A stretch of 64,000 bases of DNA from Larkinella sp. C7 (GCF_006149005.1 NZ_VBSL01000011.1:1-64000), one strand, 5' to 3'; numbered from the stretch's first letter, positions 36,302 to 45,785 are shown. Notes: generated by a model from the sequence alone, not told the origin. Numbers and translations: made by a program.

Positions 36302-37531
36302 TTACTGCACACTGTCGACGGCTTTGGAAACGGCGGCCGCCTTTTGAGCCGGAAACCAGGATACCACAATGGTCACAACAATAACGATCAGGGTGGTAAG
36401 AATCAGGTCATTTCCGTGAATTTTAACCGGATAGGCGTCGATGAGTGAACTCTCGATGCCCATCGATACAAAGCCAAACCGCTGCTGCAACAAACACAAC
36501 ACAATCCCGAGTACCAGGCCCACAACACCGCCAATACAGGCAACGATTGAACCTTCAAACAGAAATATCCGCCGAACCAGCGAGGGCGATGCCCCCATTG
36601 CGTACAGAATGGCCACATCGTCTTTTTTCTCAATGGCCAGCATCGACAACGAGAAAAAGATGTTGATTGATGCAATCAGCACCAGAAAACCCAGCGTTAC
36701 GGTTACAAACAACTTTTCAACGCGAATGGCCCGAAACAGGTCGGGGTTCAGATCATCGCGGTCTTTGATCACGACCGTCGACCCCAATTGCTGTTGTAAA
36801 CTCTTTTTCAACGAGGCAATATCGGTTTCCGGCTTCACCTGCACCTCCAGCGAAGAGATTTGATTGGGCTGATACCCAATCAGTTCCCGAACCACACTGA
36901 GCGGTGCCAACACGTAATCATTGAAATTGTCTTCAATATAAAATACGCCCGAAACCAAAAAATTAGCCTGATTAAAAGCATCGGCCGACAAAACCGTGTA
37001 GGTCTTGCGGTTTTGCGGATACCAGAGTTCGAGGGGCGTCAGGATGTCTTCGGGTGAAATCAGCAACGCGTTTCGCACACCCTCGGCTACCAGCGCGTAA
37101 TCAACGCCATTTTCCTGCAACCGCAGTTTTCCTTCCACCAAAGCCGTGTCCAGTTGCCGGCGTTGCAAATACGAATTGTCGATTCCTTTCAGCTTGACCA
37201 CCGTCTGCCCTTCGCGGTAACGCGCCAGCGCATTGTCTTCAATCACCTGCGTAATGAGCAGGACCTCCCCGTTTTTCCGGATGTTCTGCAACATAGCGGG
37301 CGAAACCGTCAGGCGCTTTCCCTGTGCCGGTGCCACCGTCAAGTCCGCTTCGAACGTCTTGAAAATCATCCGGTTCAACTCCTCCATGCCGTTGAAAACC
37401 GACAGCACGACCACGAGTGCCATCGTGCCAACTCCCACGCCCAGCATCGACACCAGCGAAATCAAATTGATGAAACTACGCTTGCGTTTCGAGAAAAAAT
37501 ACCGGCGGGCAATCCAGAGGGGAAGGTTCAT
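36302..37531 (-). CDS. FtsX/LolC-E type ABC transporter permease
   Basis: A 409-residue inner-membrane permease with one N-terminal helix, a periplasmic MacB-like domain (about 50-250) and three C-terminal helices (about 275-400). Architecture and the starting LWIARRYFFSKRKRSFINLIS are those of LolC/LolE lipoprotein-releasing permeases. No ATPase (LolD) gene is adjacent. Its start lies within 16 bases of the rbfA stop, an arrangement that suggests co-transcription. Confidence 0.88.
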   Translation of the reverse strand: MNLPLWIARRYFFSKRKRSFINLISLVSMLGVGVGTMALVVVLSVFNGMEELNRMIFKTFEADLTVAPAQGKRLTVSPAMLQNIRKNGEVLLITQVIEDNALARYREGQTVVKLKGIDNSYLQRRQLDTALVEGKLRLQENGVDYALVAEGVRNALLISPEDILTPLELWYPQNRKTYTVLSADAFNQANFLVSGVFYIEDNFNDYVLAPLSVVRELIGYQPNQISSLEVQVKPETDIASLKKSLQQQLGSTVVIKDRDDLNPDLFRAIRVEKLFVTVTLGFLVLIASINIFFSLSMLAIEKKDDVAILYAMGASPSLVRRIFLFEGSIVACIGGVVGLVLGIVLCLLQQRFGFVSMGIESSLIDAYPVKIHGNDLILTTLIVIVVTIVVSWFPAQKAAAVSKAVDSVQ

Positions 37532-37546
37532 GGTGTGGTCCAAACG

Positions 37547-37924
37547 TTACTCTTCGTCTTCTTCCTCCGGTGCGGGCGGGATATCGAGATTGGCGAAAAT
37601 AGCGTCCATTTTGGCCGCGTATTCGGCGGTATCGTCCAGGTAAAAATGCAGTTCCGGCATAATCCGAAGCTGGTGGCGCACCCGGTCGGCAAGTTGCTGG
37701 CGAATGGCCTTGCCTTTTTCCTTGATCGATTCCAGCAGCAATTCTTTATTCGGTGTTACCAGAAAGCTCAGATATACCCGGGCAATGCTAAAATCGGGTG
37801 ACACCCGCACGTTCGTCACGGTGATAAAGGCCCCGTTGAACAGGTGTCGGCTATCGCGCTGAAAGATTTCACTCAGATCTTTCTGCAACAGCCTCGATAC
37901 TTTCTGTTGTCGTTTCGATTCCAT
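37547..37924 (-). CDS. rbfA: Ribosome-binding factor A
   Basis: A 125-residue KH-like protein that binds the 30S subunit and helps mature the 16S 5' end. The core RQQKVSRLLQKDLSEIF and the VRVSPDFSIARVYLS and RHQLRIMPELHF segments match the family; the acidic EEEDEE tail is an extension typical of Bacteroidota. First gene of the pair with the permease. Confidence 0.93.
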   Translation of the reverse strand: MESKRQQKVSRLLQKDLSEIFQRDSRHLFNGAFITVTNVRVSPDFSIARVYLSFLVTPNKELLLESIKEKGKAIRQQLADRVRHQLRIMPELHFYLDDTAEYAAKMDAIFANLDIPPAPEEEDEE

Positions 37925-37940
37925 ACTCTTTTAAAATTAA

Positions 37941-38020
37941 TGAATAATGAGGGGACTGCTCAATAGGAATCAAAAATCCTATTTCGTTATTCACTATTCA
38001 TTATTCAGTGTTCATTATTC
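37941..38020. repeat. Intergenic ATTC-type hairpin island between divergent genes
   Basis: TGAATAATGA (37941-37950) is repeated inverted within a tandem of ATTC units (37985-38020), and a 7-bp hairpin AATAGGA/TCCTATT lies in the middle. Unlike most islands it lies in a divergent gap. An extended reading of the next gene would begin inside it. Confidence 0.55.
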
Positions 38021-38124
38021 ACTCAACACCCTGCAAATATCCGCCTTTTATTCGACTTCTTTCACCTGAAAGGTTTAATTTCGTCGTTCCATTTCGGGTT
38101 CCATACGGTAAACCAACTAGTCGC

Positions 38125-39552
38125 TTGTTAAGTTTTTTTCGGGTTAACGCCACCCTTCAGATCGTCAGTCTGCTGCTTTTGCTGGTTCTGATTCGCCTGC
38201 CGTTTCTGCTGTCGGCTCCTCCGCTGCTCATTCCGGAACTGAACTGGATGCTGGTGGGGGAACAGATGAACAACGGCAATCTGCTGTATCGCGACATCTG
38301 GGACAGCGTCAGTCCGCTATCGGCGCTGGTCTACTGGCTGCTGGACCTCACCTTCGGGCGGTCGCTCCTGGCCTATCACGTAGCCGGGACGGCGGTGGCC
38401 GCTTTTCAGGTTTTTTACTTCAACTGGATGATGAACGCCCGGGATATCTACCCGGATCGCAACTGGATTCCCGGCCTGATTTACGCCTTATTTCTGAACA
38501 TGTCGTTCGATTGCAGCACCCTGTCGCCGGTTTTGCTCTCCACCACCTTTCTGCTGCTGGCTTTCGGAACCATTATTAAACAGATGGACCGGCGGGGGGC
38601 CACCGATGAAGTGTTTGAAGTCGGTTTTTACATCAGTCTGGCCGCCCTGTTCTACCTGCCTTCTGCCCTGTTCATTCTCTGGGCGCTGATGGCGTTGCTG
38701 CTGTTTACCGGGGCCAGTTTCCGGCAACATTCGCTGTTGATTTTCGGTTTCGCCTTCCCGATTTTGCTGACGGTTTTGTACTATTACCTGGCCGACAGCC
38801 TCACCGACCTGAACCGCAATCTGTTGTCGTCGGTTTTTCGGGTCCGGCAATATGACCTGACCGACTTTCAGACCTTGCTGGCGTCGATGTTTCTGCCCTT
38901 TGCAATGGGTACGCTGGGGCTGCTGAGTCTGTTTCGGCAAACGACCCGGTACGTCAACTTCCAGCAACGGTGTCAGCAAATCATGATGATCTGGGCGGTT
39001 ACTGCCGTGGTCTCGGTGGCACTGATGCCCTTTCTGGCACCGATGCTGTTCATCAGTTTCGTACCGGCCCTGGCTTTTTTTGCGTCCTATTACTTTCAGG
39101 GCATCCGCCGGGAGTGGATGGCCGAACTGATTTTTCTGGGCGTCTTTGTCTTTACGCTGCTCATTCTCTATCAGGGAGCCCTGGGGCTGGTTCCGAATTG
39201 GGAGTTAGGTCGACTCAGCGCGTTACAGGTCAAAACGTCGCCCATCGACCGGTACATTCAGCAACAGCGGATTCTGGTGATTGGTGAAGACATCAGTGCC
39301 TACCGGAATAACCAGGCCGCCACGCCCTATCTCAACTGGGATCTGGCCAAATACGATCTTCGCAATCTGGACAATTACGAAAGCGTGATCAGCGTTTACG
39401 ACCATTTTCGCAAAGACCCGCCCAGTTACATCATCGACAAAGAAAGCGTGCTCAAAAAACTCTTCCAGCGTGCGCCTTCTCTGTCCACGATGTATGAAAA
39501 AACCGAGCTGGAAGGGGTTTACCGACGAAAAGAGGAAGCCGTCAACAACTGA
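38125..39552 (+). CDS. Polytopic membrane protein, glycosyltransferase-C-like
   Basis: A protein of about 475 residues with 10 or more transmembrane helices and a soluble C-terminal tail (from about 390). Acidic residues in PELNWMLVGEQMNNGN and YRDIWDSVSP after the first helix resemble the first outer loop of GT-C glycosyltransferases, so glycan transfer from a lipid-linked donor is possible; no catalytic motif is certain. The TTG start at 38125 is a choice: in-frame reading extends to a GTG at 38008 but that part includes a repeat island. It overlaps the convergent rpiB by 11 bases. Confidence 0.65.
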   Translation: MLSFFRVNATLQIVSLLLLLVLIRLPFLLSAPPLLIPELNWMLVGEQMNNGNLLYRDIWDSVSPLSALVYWLLDLTFGRSLLAYHVAGTAVAAFQVFYFNWMMNARDIYPDRNWIPGLIYALFLNMSFDCSTLSPVLLSTTFLLLAFGTIIKQMDRRGATDEVFEVGFYISLAALFYLPSALFILWALMALLLFTGASFRQHSLLIFGFAFPILLTVLYYYLADSLTDLNRNLLSSVFRVRQYDLTDFQTLLASMFLPFAMGTLGLLSLFRQTTRYVNFQQRCQQIMMIWAVTAVVSVALMPFLAPMLFISFVPALAFFASYYFQGIRREWMAELIFLGVFVFTLLILYQGALGLVPNWELGRLSALQVKTSPIDRYIQQQRILVIGEDISAYRNNQAATPYLNWDLAKYDLRNLDNYESVISVYDHFRKDPPSYIIDKESVLKKLFQRAPSLSTMYEKTELEGVYRRKEEAVNN

Positions 39553-39976
39553 TTTTGCCCACGCGCGTCTGGTGACGCCCGCCTTCAAATTCTGTTTTCA
39601 GAAACACTTTCACGCATTCCAGGGCTTCTTCGGATGAAATATACCGCTCCGGCAGACACAGAATGTTAGCGTTGTTATGCTGACGGGCCAGTGCCGCCAG
39701 TTCGGGTTTCCAGCACAAAGCCGCCCGAATACCCTGGTGTTTGTTGGCCGTAATGGCCACCCCGTTGCCGCTACCGCAGACCAGAATTCCCCAGTCAAAT
39801 TGATGGGCTTCAACCGCCGACGCTACCGGGTGGGCAAAATCCGGATAATCGGCCGAGGTTTCCGTATAGGTACCAAAGTCTTTCGTCGGATAGCCTTCTT
39901 TTTCCAGCCAGGCTACGATTTCCTGTTTATAGGCAAAGCCGGCATGATCGGCACCAACAGCAATGGAGGGTTTCAT
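39542..39976 (-). CDS. rpiB: Ribose-5-phosphate isomerase B
   Basis: Interconverts ribose-5-phosphate and ribulose-5-phosphate in the pentose phosphate pathway. The 144-residue protein has the LacA/RpiB hallmarks: GADHAGF with D10 and H11, catalytic C67 in CGSGNG, and NANILCLPER. Length is standard. It is convergent with, and overlaps the end of, the membrane-protein gene. Confidence 0.93.
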   Translation of the reverse strand: MKPSIAVGADHAGFAYKQEIVAWLEKEGYPTKDFGTYTETSADYPDFAHPVASAVEAHQFDWGILVCGSGNGVAITANKHQGIRAALCWKPELAALARQHNNANILCLPERYISSEEALECVKVFLKTEFEGGRHQTRVGKISC

Positions 39977-40325
39977 GGGATTTTGTTGAACAATTGAAAC
40001 TAAAAGTACGATATTACGTTATTATGTTCCGGTTCTGCGTTGAGAGGCTGCTGAACCGGCATGAAAGCCGGATTTTAAACCCCGGTTCTGTCAAAATTTT
40101 GGACAAAGTAAGCGATCAAAAACGCATCATCAACGCAATTCACACTGGAAATTTTACAAACACTGGCAAAAGTAACGCCGGTTATTCTGCACAGTTTGTT
40201 TGTAAACAGACCCACCACCGGAGAAACAGGCGCTTGAACGACTCAGGAATGGATGACCGGTTTTTGTAACCGCCCTCCATCAAATCCTGATCCACAGCCT
40301 TCCCTCTCCTAAATCCTGGAAGAAC
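39977..40325. other. Gene-free 349-bp region
   Basis: Between divergent rpiB and the LOG gene. It contains short hairpins (CCGGTTC...GAACCGG near 40027-40057; CCGGC/GCCGG near 40057-40072) and a minus-strand TACTTTTG at 40167-40174, which could be a -7 element but has no TTG partner. A 91-codon open frame (39994-40269) begins at TTG and has no family character; I do not call it. Confidence 0.6.
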
Positions 40326-41123
40326 ATGGACGCAGAAAAAACAGTACAACGATCAGAAGCTCAGAACGTTTCCCAAATACAGAAAGATCTTAACAAACGC
40401 GACGAATTACTGCTCACCCCCGACGAGCAACGGATCAAAGAAGCCTTTCAGGACCGAAACTGGAACGAAATAAAAATTGCCGACTCCTGGGTTATTTTCA
40501 AAGTCATGGCCGAGTTCGTCGAAGGCTTCGACAAATTGGCCAAGATTGGGCCGTGTGTGTCCATCTTCGGATCGGCCCGGACCAAACCGGATAATCCGTA
40601 TTACCAGATCGCCGAAGAAATTGCGGCCAAACTCGTGAAGCACGGCTATGGAGTCATCACCGGCGGGGGCCCCGGTATCATGGAAGCCGGGAACAAAGGT
40701 GCCTTCGAACAAGGCGGAAAATCGGTCGGTCTGAACATTCAGCTCCCGTTCGAACAGGAAAGCAACATCTATATCGATCCGGACAAAAACATCAATTTCG
40801 ACTTCTTCTTTGTTCGGAAAGTGATGTTCGTCAAATACGCCCAGGGGTTCATTGCCCTGCCGGGCGGTTTTGGTACCCTGGACGAACTGTTCGAATCACT
40901 GACGCTGATTCAGACGAAAAAAATTGCGCGCTTCCCGATCGTTCTGGTTGGCCGGACGTTCTGGCAGGGTCTGGTTGACTGGATTGAAGAAACGATGCTG
41001 GAAAAAGAAAACAACATCAGTCCCGGCGATATGAAACTGATTTCGCTGGTTGATACGCCGGAAGAAGCCGTCAAAGCCATCGATGACTTTTACATGAAGT
41101 ATTTGTTGAAGCCGAATTTTTAA
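40326..41123 (+). CDS. LOG-family (TIGR00730) nucleotide phosphoribohydrolase
   Basis: A 265-residue Rossmann-fold protein of the LOG/lysine-decarboxylase-like family. The motifs GGGPGIMEAGNKGA (113-126) and PGGFGTLDE (179-187) with R164/K165 are complete. Characterised relatives release the base from cytokinin or nucleoside 5'-monophosphates (as PpnN does). The first 60 residues are an extra helical region. Confidence 0.85.
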   Translation: MDAEKTVQRSEAQNVSQIQKDLNKRDELLLTPDEQRIKEAFQDRNWNEIKIADSWVIFKVMAEFVEGFDKLAKIGPCVSIFGSARTKPDNPYYQIAEEIAAKLVKHGYGVITGGGPGIMEAGNKGAFEQGGKSVGLNIQLPFEQESNIYIDPDKNINFDFFFVRKVMFVKYAQGFIALPGGFGTLDELFESLTLIQTKKIARFPIVLVGRTFWQGLVDWIEETMLEKENNISPGDMKLISLVDTPEEAVKAIDDFYMKYLLKPNF

Positions 41124-41146
41124 GGTCATTCTTCCGAAACTTCCCG

Positions 41147-41179
41147 AAACCTGTCAGGTCTTGAAGACCTGGCAGGTTT
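41147..41179. terminator. Palindromic terminator-like repeat
   Basis: AAACCTGTCAGGTCTT (41147-41162) and its near reverse complement (41164-41179, one mismatch) form a 16-bp stem with a one-base loop, followed by a T-rich run. It lies 23 bases after the LOG stop, between convergent genes. A decayed second copy (CTGCAAGGTCTCGAAGACTTTACGGG) is at about 41228-41255. Confidence 0.65.
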
Positions 41180-41261
41180 TCTTTTGAATGCTACGTCGGT
41201 TTGTTGCCAAAGCTTCGGGTCTAGTACACCTGCAAGGTCTCGAAGACTTTACGGGTTTTGA

Positions 41262-42257
41262 TCAAAACGCCAGATAAGGCGTCAGTTTTTCAATCGTTTT
41301 AGCGTCGAGAATCCGGATGTTGCGGAGGGATTCGGGCGAGGTATATGGCCCGTGTTGCGTACGGTAATTGACAATGATTTCGGCTTGCCGTTTTGAGAGA
41401 TAAACGTGTCGGTCCAGTTCTTCGGCGGTGGCGGTATTGACCGCCAGCTTTTTAACCGGCGTTTGAACCTGACCGTATTTATTCAATTCTTCAAGGGCCA
41501 GCGAGTCCAGCCCATACACCTCCGCGTATTGACCCGGTGAAACAAAACCGCCCAGCGCATCCCGAAATTTTACGATCCGCCCCGCCAGTTTGGAGCCAAT
41601 GCCCCGGAGCTTTTTCAATTCGGTGGTGTCGGCGGTGTTGATGTCGAAGGGTTGCAACACAGGCTTGCTGTAGCGTTCGGCAGCGTATACCGGTTTATTG
41701 GAAGCATACGATTTGTTCAGCTCCGGCTCTGCACCGGCAAACCGTTCCCGGTATTTCTCCGACGGTTTTTCAGCCCCTTCTTCAATACGCAGCCGCATAT
41801 ACGGTTCCAGTTCCCCATAGAGTTCCGGGGGAAAATCGTAAATTTTCAGCAAGTCCTCCTTTTTTCGAAACTGACCGCCTTTGGAACGGTAGCGAACGAT
41901 GCGGTCGGCCAGCCAGCGCGGAGCCCCCAGCCGTTGCCAGCTTTCGGCATCGACAATGTTGGGATCGAACGCAAACCGCTCGGCTTTTTTGGTTTTTAAG
42001 TCGGGCTCGTAGCGCCCCGGCGTCGTTTCATGTCGTTCATCAACCTCACGGTTTTCAACTTCCAGCAAAGCCACCAGACTGTCGAGCTGTCGTTTATCAG
42101 ACGCGGATGTGTCGGGAATTGAATCAGGAACCCACAGCCGGTAGGCGAGCGGCAGCAGCAACAGAAAGCCGGTGAGTGTCAGCAAGGCTAACATACCCCG
42201 TGCTTCCTGCTGGGATACTCCCAAATAATCGCGGAGTATGGCTACTGCCCTCTTCAT
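41262..42257 (-). CDS. Helix-hairpin-helix protein with membrane anchor
   Basis: A 331-residue protein with one N-terminal transmembrane helix (about 20-43) and three ComEA-like helix-hairpin-helix repeats in the periplasmic part: around 90-160 (SWQRLGAPRWLADRIVRYRSKGG), 205-255 (TAELKKLRG-like, GIGSKLAGRIVKFRDALGG) and 275-331 (TATAEELDRH). HhH domains bind DNA non-specifically, and ComEA delivers DNA for transformation. Competence is therefore possible, but the HhH proteins of Bacteroidota are common and mostly uncharacterised. Confidence 0.8.
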   Translation of the reverse strand: MKRAVAILRDYLGVSQQEARGMLALLTLTGFLLLLPLAYRLWVPDSIPDTSASDKRQLDSLVALLEVENREVDERHETTPGRYEPDLKTKKAERFAFDPNIVDAESWQRLGAPRWLADRIVRYRSKGGQFRKKEDLLKIYDFPPELYGELEPYMRLRIEEGAEKPSEKYRERFAGAEPELNKSYASNKPVYAAERYSKPVLQPFDINTADTTELKKLRGIGSKLAGRIVKFRDALGGFVSPGQYAEVYGLDSLALEELNKYGQVQTPVKKLAVNTATAEELDRHVYLSKRQAEIIVNYRTQHGPYTSPESLRNIRILDAKTIEKLTPYLAF

Positions 42258-42405
42258 GAACACGTTCCGGAATGGGTGGATAAGCTGGTGTCACGGAGGA
42301 TATTCCCGGAACCTGTTTATTAGACGGCGGGAAATAAAAAAGTAACGGAATGCTTCAAAAAAGAAATTGCTTTTCAGAACAGATCCTTCGTACATTCAAC
42401 GACTA

Positions 42406-42441
42406 ATTCTTTCAAAGAATGGTTCTCAGGGAGTACGTTTG
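42406..42441 (+). promoter_or_regulatory. cbpA promoter with overlapping palindrome
   Basis: TACGTTTG at 42434-42441 is a perfect -7 element; TTTC at 42410-42413 stands 20 bases before it as an imperfect -33. The -33 lies inside an exact palindrome, ATTCTTT-C-AAAGAAT (42406-42420), a likely operator. Transcription would start only a few bases before the ATG at 42453. Confidence 0.5.
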
Positions 42442-42452
42442 TTTACACCGCT

Positions 42453-43334
42453 ATGGCATTTATTGATTATTACCAAACACTCGGCATCGAGAAAGGCGCA
42501 TCGGAGGAAGCGATTAAAAAGGCTTACCGGAAACTGGCCCGAAAATACCATCCGGATCTCAACCCCAACGACAAGGAAGCCAACACCAAATTCCAGCAAA
42601 TCAACGAAGCCAATGAGGTGTTGAGCGATCCGGAGAAACGGAAGAAATACGATCAATACGGGGAAGACTGGAAACATGCCGAGCAGTTTGAACAGGCCCG
42701 ACAGTCGCAGCAACGGAGCAATCCGGGTGGGCAGCGGTCTTCCGGCGAACCTTTTTCCGGGGGTGGTTTCTCCGAGTTTTTCGAATCGTTCTTTGGCGAA
42801 CAGCCCCGCAGCGGTCGGCAGGCCCAGTTTCGGGGGCAGGACTACACCGCCGAGCTGCACATCAGTTTGCGGGAAGCCTACCAGACCCACCAGCACACAC
42901 TCACGGTGAACGGGAAAAACATCCGCATCACCGTTCCGGCCGGCATTGCCAACGGACAGGTGATCAAGCTCAAAGGCCAGGGCGGGCCAGGGGCCAACGG
43001 TGGCCCGGCGGGGGATCTGTACATTACGTTTGTCATCGCCGACGATCCGGTTTTCAAACGCGTGAACGATGATCTCCACCTGACCGTTGACCTGGATTTA
43101 TATACGGCGGTTTTGGGTGGTGAACTCACCATCGAGACGCTGAGCGGCAAAGTAAAACTGAAAGTAAGTCCCGAAACGCAGAACGGAACGAAGGTGCGAC
43201 TGAAAGGCAAAGGCTTCCCGGTTTATAAACAGGATGGCCAGTTTGGCGATTTATACGTCACGTATTCCGTCAAAATTCCGACCGGTTTAACGGACAAACA
43301 AAAAGAATTATTCAAGGAAATTTCTCAATTGTAA
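42453..43334 (+). CDS. cbpA: DnaJ-type co-chaperone CbpA
   Basis: A 293-residue type II J-protein: J domain 1-70 with H33P34D35, a Gly/Ser/Gln-rich linker (about 75-115), and two C-terminal substrate-binding beta domains; no zinc-finger cysteines, which separates it from DnaJ. It stimulates DnaK ATPase and can bind DNA. It is followed by its specific modulator CbpM, 11 bases on. Confidence 0.9.
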   Translation: MAFIDYYQTLGIEKGASEEAIKKAYRKLARKYHPDLNPNDKEANTKFQQINEANEVLSDPEKRKKYDQYGEDWKHAEQFEQARQSQQRSNPGGQRSSGEPFSGGGFSEFFESFFGEQPRSGRQAQFRGQDYTAELHISLREAYQTHQHTLTVNGKNIRITVPAGIANGQVIKLKGQGGPGANGGPAGDLYITFVIADDPVFKRVNDDLHLTVDLDLYTAVLGGELTIETLSGKVKLKVSPETQNGTKVRLKGKGFPVYKQDGQFGDLYVTYSVKIPTGLTDKQKELFKEISQL

Positions 43335-43345
43335 TTGCTTGTGTT

Positions 43346-43645
43346 ATGCAACCGGAAGAGGTGATTCTTGTTGAAGACTACTGTCTGAACTACGCGATTG
43401 AAGAAACGTTTGTGTTCTCGCTGGAAGAATACGGCCTGGTCGAGCTGGTCGATGCGGACGACCGGAAGTGGATTCCCCTCCACCAATTGCAGGTGATCGA
43501 AAAATTCAGCCACTTGTATTACGAGTTGGACATCAATATCGACGGGATCGACGCGATCAGTCATCTGCTCCGGAAAGTGGAATCGATGCAGGAAGAGATT
43601 CGGTTGCTTAAAAGCCGGTTGCGTGTGTATGAAGAAAGGTCGTAA
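43346..43645 (+). CDS. cbpM: Chaperone modulator CbpM
   Basis: A 99-residue MerR-HTH-like protein that binds the J domain of CbpA and inhibits it. The first 50 residues are the winged-helix-like part (GLVELVDADDRKWIPLHQLQ) and the rest a helical coiled coil (SMQEEIRLLKSRL). The call relies on family form and on lying directly after cbpA. Confidence 0.85.
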   Translation: MQPEEVILVEDYCLNYAIEETFVFSLEEYGLVELVDADDRKWIPLHQLQVIEKFSHLYYELDINIDGIDAISHLLRKVESMQEEIRLLKSRLRVYEERS

Positions 43646-43731
43646 CGTTTGTTCATTTTTCGAAACCGTCTCTGTGCCAATTGCCCTTTTACCGAATACG
43701 GTTTTGGTGTTCAACTCAAAAGTATAAATTT

Positions 43732-43765
43732 TTTGTCAGGCGACTGGTCTAAATCCGTATTTTTG
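43732..43765 (+). promoter_or_regulatory. glyS promoter
   Basis: TTTG (43732-43735) and TATTTTTG (43758-43765, perfect TAnnTTTG) are 22 bases apart, just before the glyS ATG at 43773. The leader would be nearly absent. Confidence 0.55.
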
Positions 43766-43772
43766 CGCCACC

Positions 43773-45272
43773 ATGGAAGACGCAAAACCGAAACAGGCAC
43801 CCGCCACCTCTCTGCAAGACATTATCTCCCACGCCAAAGAATACGGCTTCGTGTTCCCGTCCAGCGAAATTTACGACGGGTTACAGGCGGTTTACGACTA
43901 CGGTCAGAACGGCGTTGAACTGAAAAACAACCTCAAATCGGTGTGGTGGAAGGCCATGACGCAACTCAACGACAACGTCGTGGGCATCGATGCGTCCATT
44001 TTCATGCACCCGCTGACGTGGAAAGCGTCGGGGCACGTGGACTCCTTCAACGACCCGATGATCGATAACAAGGATTCCAAAAAACGCTACCGCGCCGACC
44101 AGTTGCTCGAACTGAAAGCTGAGGAATATGCCGCCAATGGCCAACCCGAAAAGGGCCACGCCCTGCTGATGGAGATGGGCCGGTTACTGGGCGAAAACGA
44201 CCTCGACGCCGTTCGCGAACTGATCATCAGCGAAGGCATCGTCGATCCGATTTCCAAAACCGCCAACTGGACCGAAGTGCGGCAATTCAACCTGATGTTC
44301 TCGACGCAGGTAGGTTCGGTGGCCGAAGATTCCAGCCTGATTTACCTCCGTCCCGAAACCGCCCAGGGTATTTTTGTCAACTTCCTGAACGTCCAGAAAA
44401 CCGGTCGGATGAAGATTCCGTTCGGAATTGCCCAGATCGGCAAGGCGTTTCGGAACGAGATCGTGGCCCGGCAGTTTACGTTCCGGATGCGTGAGTTCGA
44501 ACAAATGGAAATGCAGTTTTTCGTCCGCCCCGGCACCGAAATGGAGTGGTACGAAAAATGGAAAGCCGCCCGGCTGAACTTCCACAAAGCCGTCGGTTTA
44601 CCCGCCGAAAAACTCAAATTTCACGTTCACGAAAAGCTGGCCCACTACGCCAACGCAGCGGTCGACATTGAATACCAGTTTCCGTTTGGCTTCCGCGAAA
44701 TGGAAGGCATTCACTCCCGGACTGATTTTGACCTGAAAAGCCACCAGGAACTGAGCCGGAAAAAGCAGCAGTACTTCGACAACGACCTCGACGAAAACGG
44801 CAAACCGTTTGGCAACTACATTCCGTATGTAGTTGAAACGTCCGTCGGCGCCGACCGCCTGTTTCTGGCGGTATTCTGCAATGCGTTTACGGAAGAAGTG
44901 GTGGGCGAAGGCGACACCCAGAAAACCCGGACATACCTGAAACTGCACCCGGCCCTCGCTCCGGTGAAAGCCGCCATCTTCCCGCTCATGCGGAGAGACG
45001 GTTTGCCCGAAAAAGCAACGCAGATTCTCAAGCTGTTACGCAGCGATTTCCGGGTCATTTACGAAGAACGCGATGCCATCGGCAAACGCTATACCCGCCA
45101 GGATCTGATCGGAACGCCGTTCTGCATCGCCGTCGATTACCAGACACTGGAGGACGATACCGTCACGATTCGTCACCGCGACACGACCGAGCAAATCCGG
45201 ATGCCCATCAGCGAACTGAAGCAGCACATCGGACAGGCGGTTTCGATGGAGCGGATTCTGGAACAACTCTAG
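43773..45272 (+). CDS. glyS: Glycyl-tRNA synthetase (single-chain type)
   Basis: A 499-residue class II synthetase of the dimeric (archaeal/eukaryal-like) type that charges tRNA-Gly, distinct from the GlyQ/GlyS heterotetramer. Signs: motif 1 region near 170-185, LRPETAQGIFVNF (about 191-203), motif 2 FRNEI...FRMREFEQMEMQFF, motif 3 GADRLFLAVF, and an anticodon-binding domain from about 385. Essential. Confidence 0.95.
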   Translation: MEDAKPKQAPATSLQDIISHAKEYGFVFPSSEIYDGLQAVYDYGQNGVELKNNLKSVWWKAMTQLNDNVVGIDASIFMHPLTWKASGHVDSFNDPMIDNKDSKKRYRADQLLELKAEEYAANGQPEKGHALLMEMGRLLGENDLDAVRELIISEGIVDPISKTANWTEVRQFNLMFSTQVGSVAEDSSLIYLRPETAQGIFVNFLNVQKTGRMKIPFGIAQIGKAFRNEIVARQFTFRMREFEQMEMQFFVRPGTEMEWYEKWKAARLNFHKAVGLPAEKLKFHVHEKLAHYANAAVDIEYQFPFGFREMEGIHSRTDFDLKSHQELSRKKQQYFDNDLDENGKPFGNYIPYVVETSVGADRLFLAVFCNAFTEEVVGEGDTQKTRTYLKLHPALAPVKAAIFPLMRRDGLPEKATQILKLLRSDFRVIYEERDAIGKRYTRQDLIGTPFCIAVDYQTLEDDTVTIRHRDTTEQIRMPISELKQHIGQAVSMERILEQL

Positions 45273-45277
45273 GTTTC

Positions 45278-45346
45278 GGTACCCACGGATTGAGTCCCTG
45301 TTTTTTTCACTATCTCAAAAAACGCGGGCTTCAGTCCGTGGGCACC
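45278..45346. repeat. Intergenic hairpin island, GTGCCCACGG type
   Basis: The arms GGTACCCACGGATTGAGTCCC (45278 on) and the reverse complement of GGGCTTCAGTCCGTGGGCACC (to 45346) match with four differences. It begins six bases after the glyS stop and ends one base before the SRPBCC ATG. A T run and an A run sit at the loop, so it looks like two tails meeting, not a terminator. Confidence 0.7.
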
Positions 45347-45347
45347 T

Positions 45348-45785
45348 ATGAAAATCGCTATTTACACCTCCGTTCAGCAGGAATACCGACGCGTGTGGGC
45401 GGGCTTCACCCGGCAATTGTTCGACCAGCTCAGTCCGCCGTTTCCGCCCGTTGATGTCGTTCGGTTTGATGGCTGTCTGAAAGGGGATACCGTGCATTTA
45501 CGGCTCAATTTTCTGCTTTTCAAACAGGACTGGATCAGTTTGATCATCGAGCAACAGGAAACCGGTCAGGAGATTTATTTCATCGACAAAGGCACCAAAC
45601 TGCCGTTTTTCCTCTCCTACTGGCACCACAAACACCGCATCATCCGGGATGGCAACCACACCCGCATTGCCGACGAAATCACCTTCCGAACACCCACTTT
45701 GTTGACGGATTTTCTGCTTTATCCAGTTTTTTACGGTTTGTTTGCCTATCGGGGACCGGTTTATAAACGTATTTTCAAACCCTGA
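45348..45785 (+). CDS. SRPBCC-like ligand-binding protein
   Basis: A 145-residue soluble protein of the SRPBCC (START-like) fold by length and pattern: KIAIYTSVQQEYRRVWAGFTR start, alternating beta strands, FLSYWHHKHRI and a final helix FLLYPVFYGLFAYRGPVYK typical of the group. Function unknown; such folds bind hydrophobic ligands. The final residues FKP and the stop codon are inside a palindrome (45771-45799). Confidence 0.7.
   Translation: MKIAIYTSVQQEYRRVWAGFTRQLFDQLSPPFPPVDVVRFDGCLKGDTVHLRLNFLLFKQDWISLIIEQQETGQEIYFIDKGTKLPFFLSYWHHKHRIIRDGNHTRIADEITFRTPTLLTDFLLYPVFYGLFAYRGPVYKRIFKP

Noticed and set aside
39994-40269. 91-codon frame starting with TTG
   Set aside because: Mixed composition, no domain, overlaps the presumed control region of rpiB and the LOG gene.
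41147-41255. IS element or prophage remnant near the CCTGTCAGG repeats
   Set aside because: No transposase, integrase or phage gene; only short palindromes.
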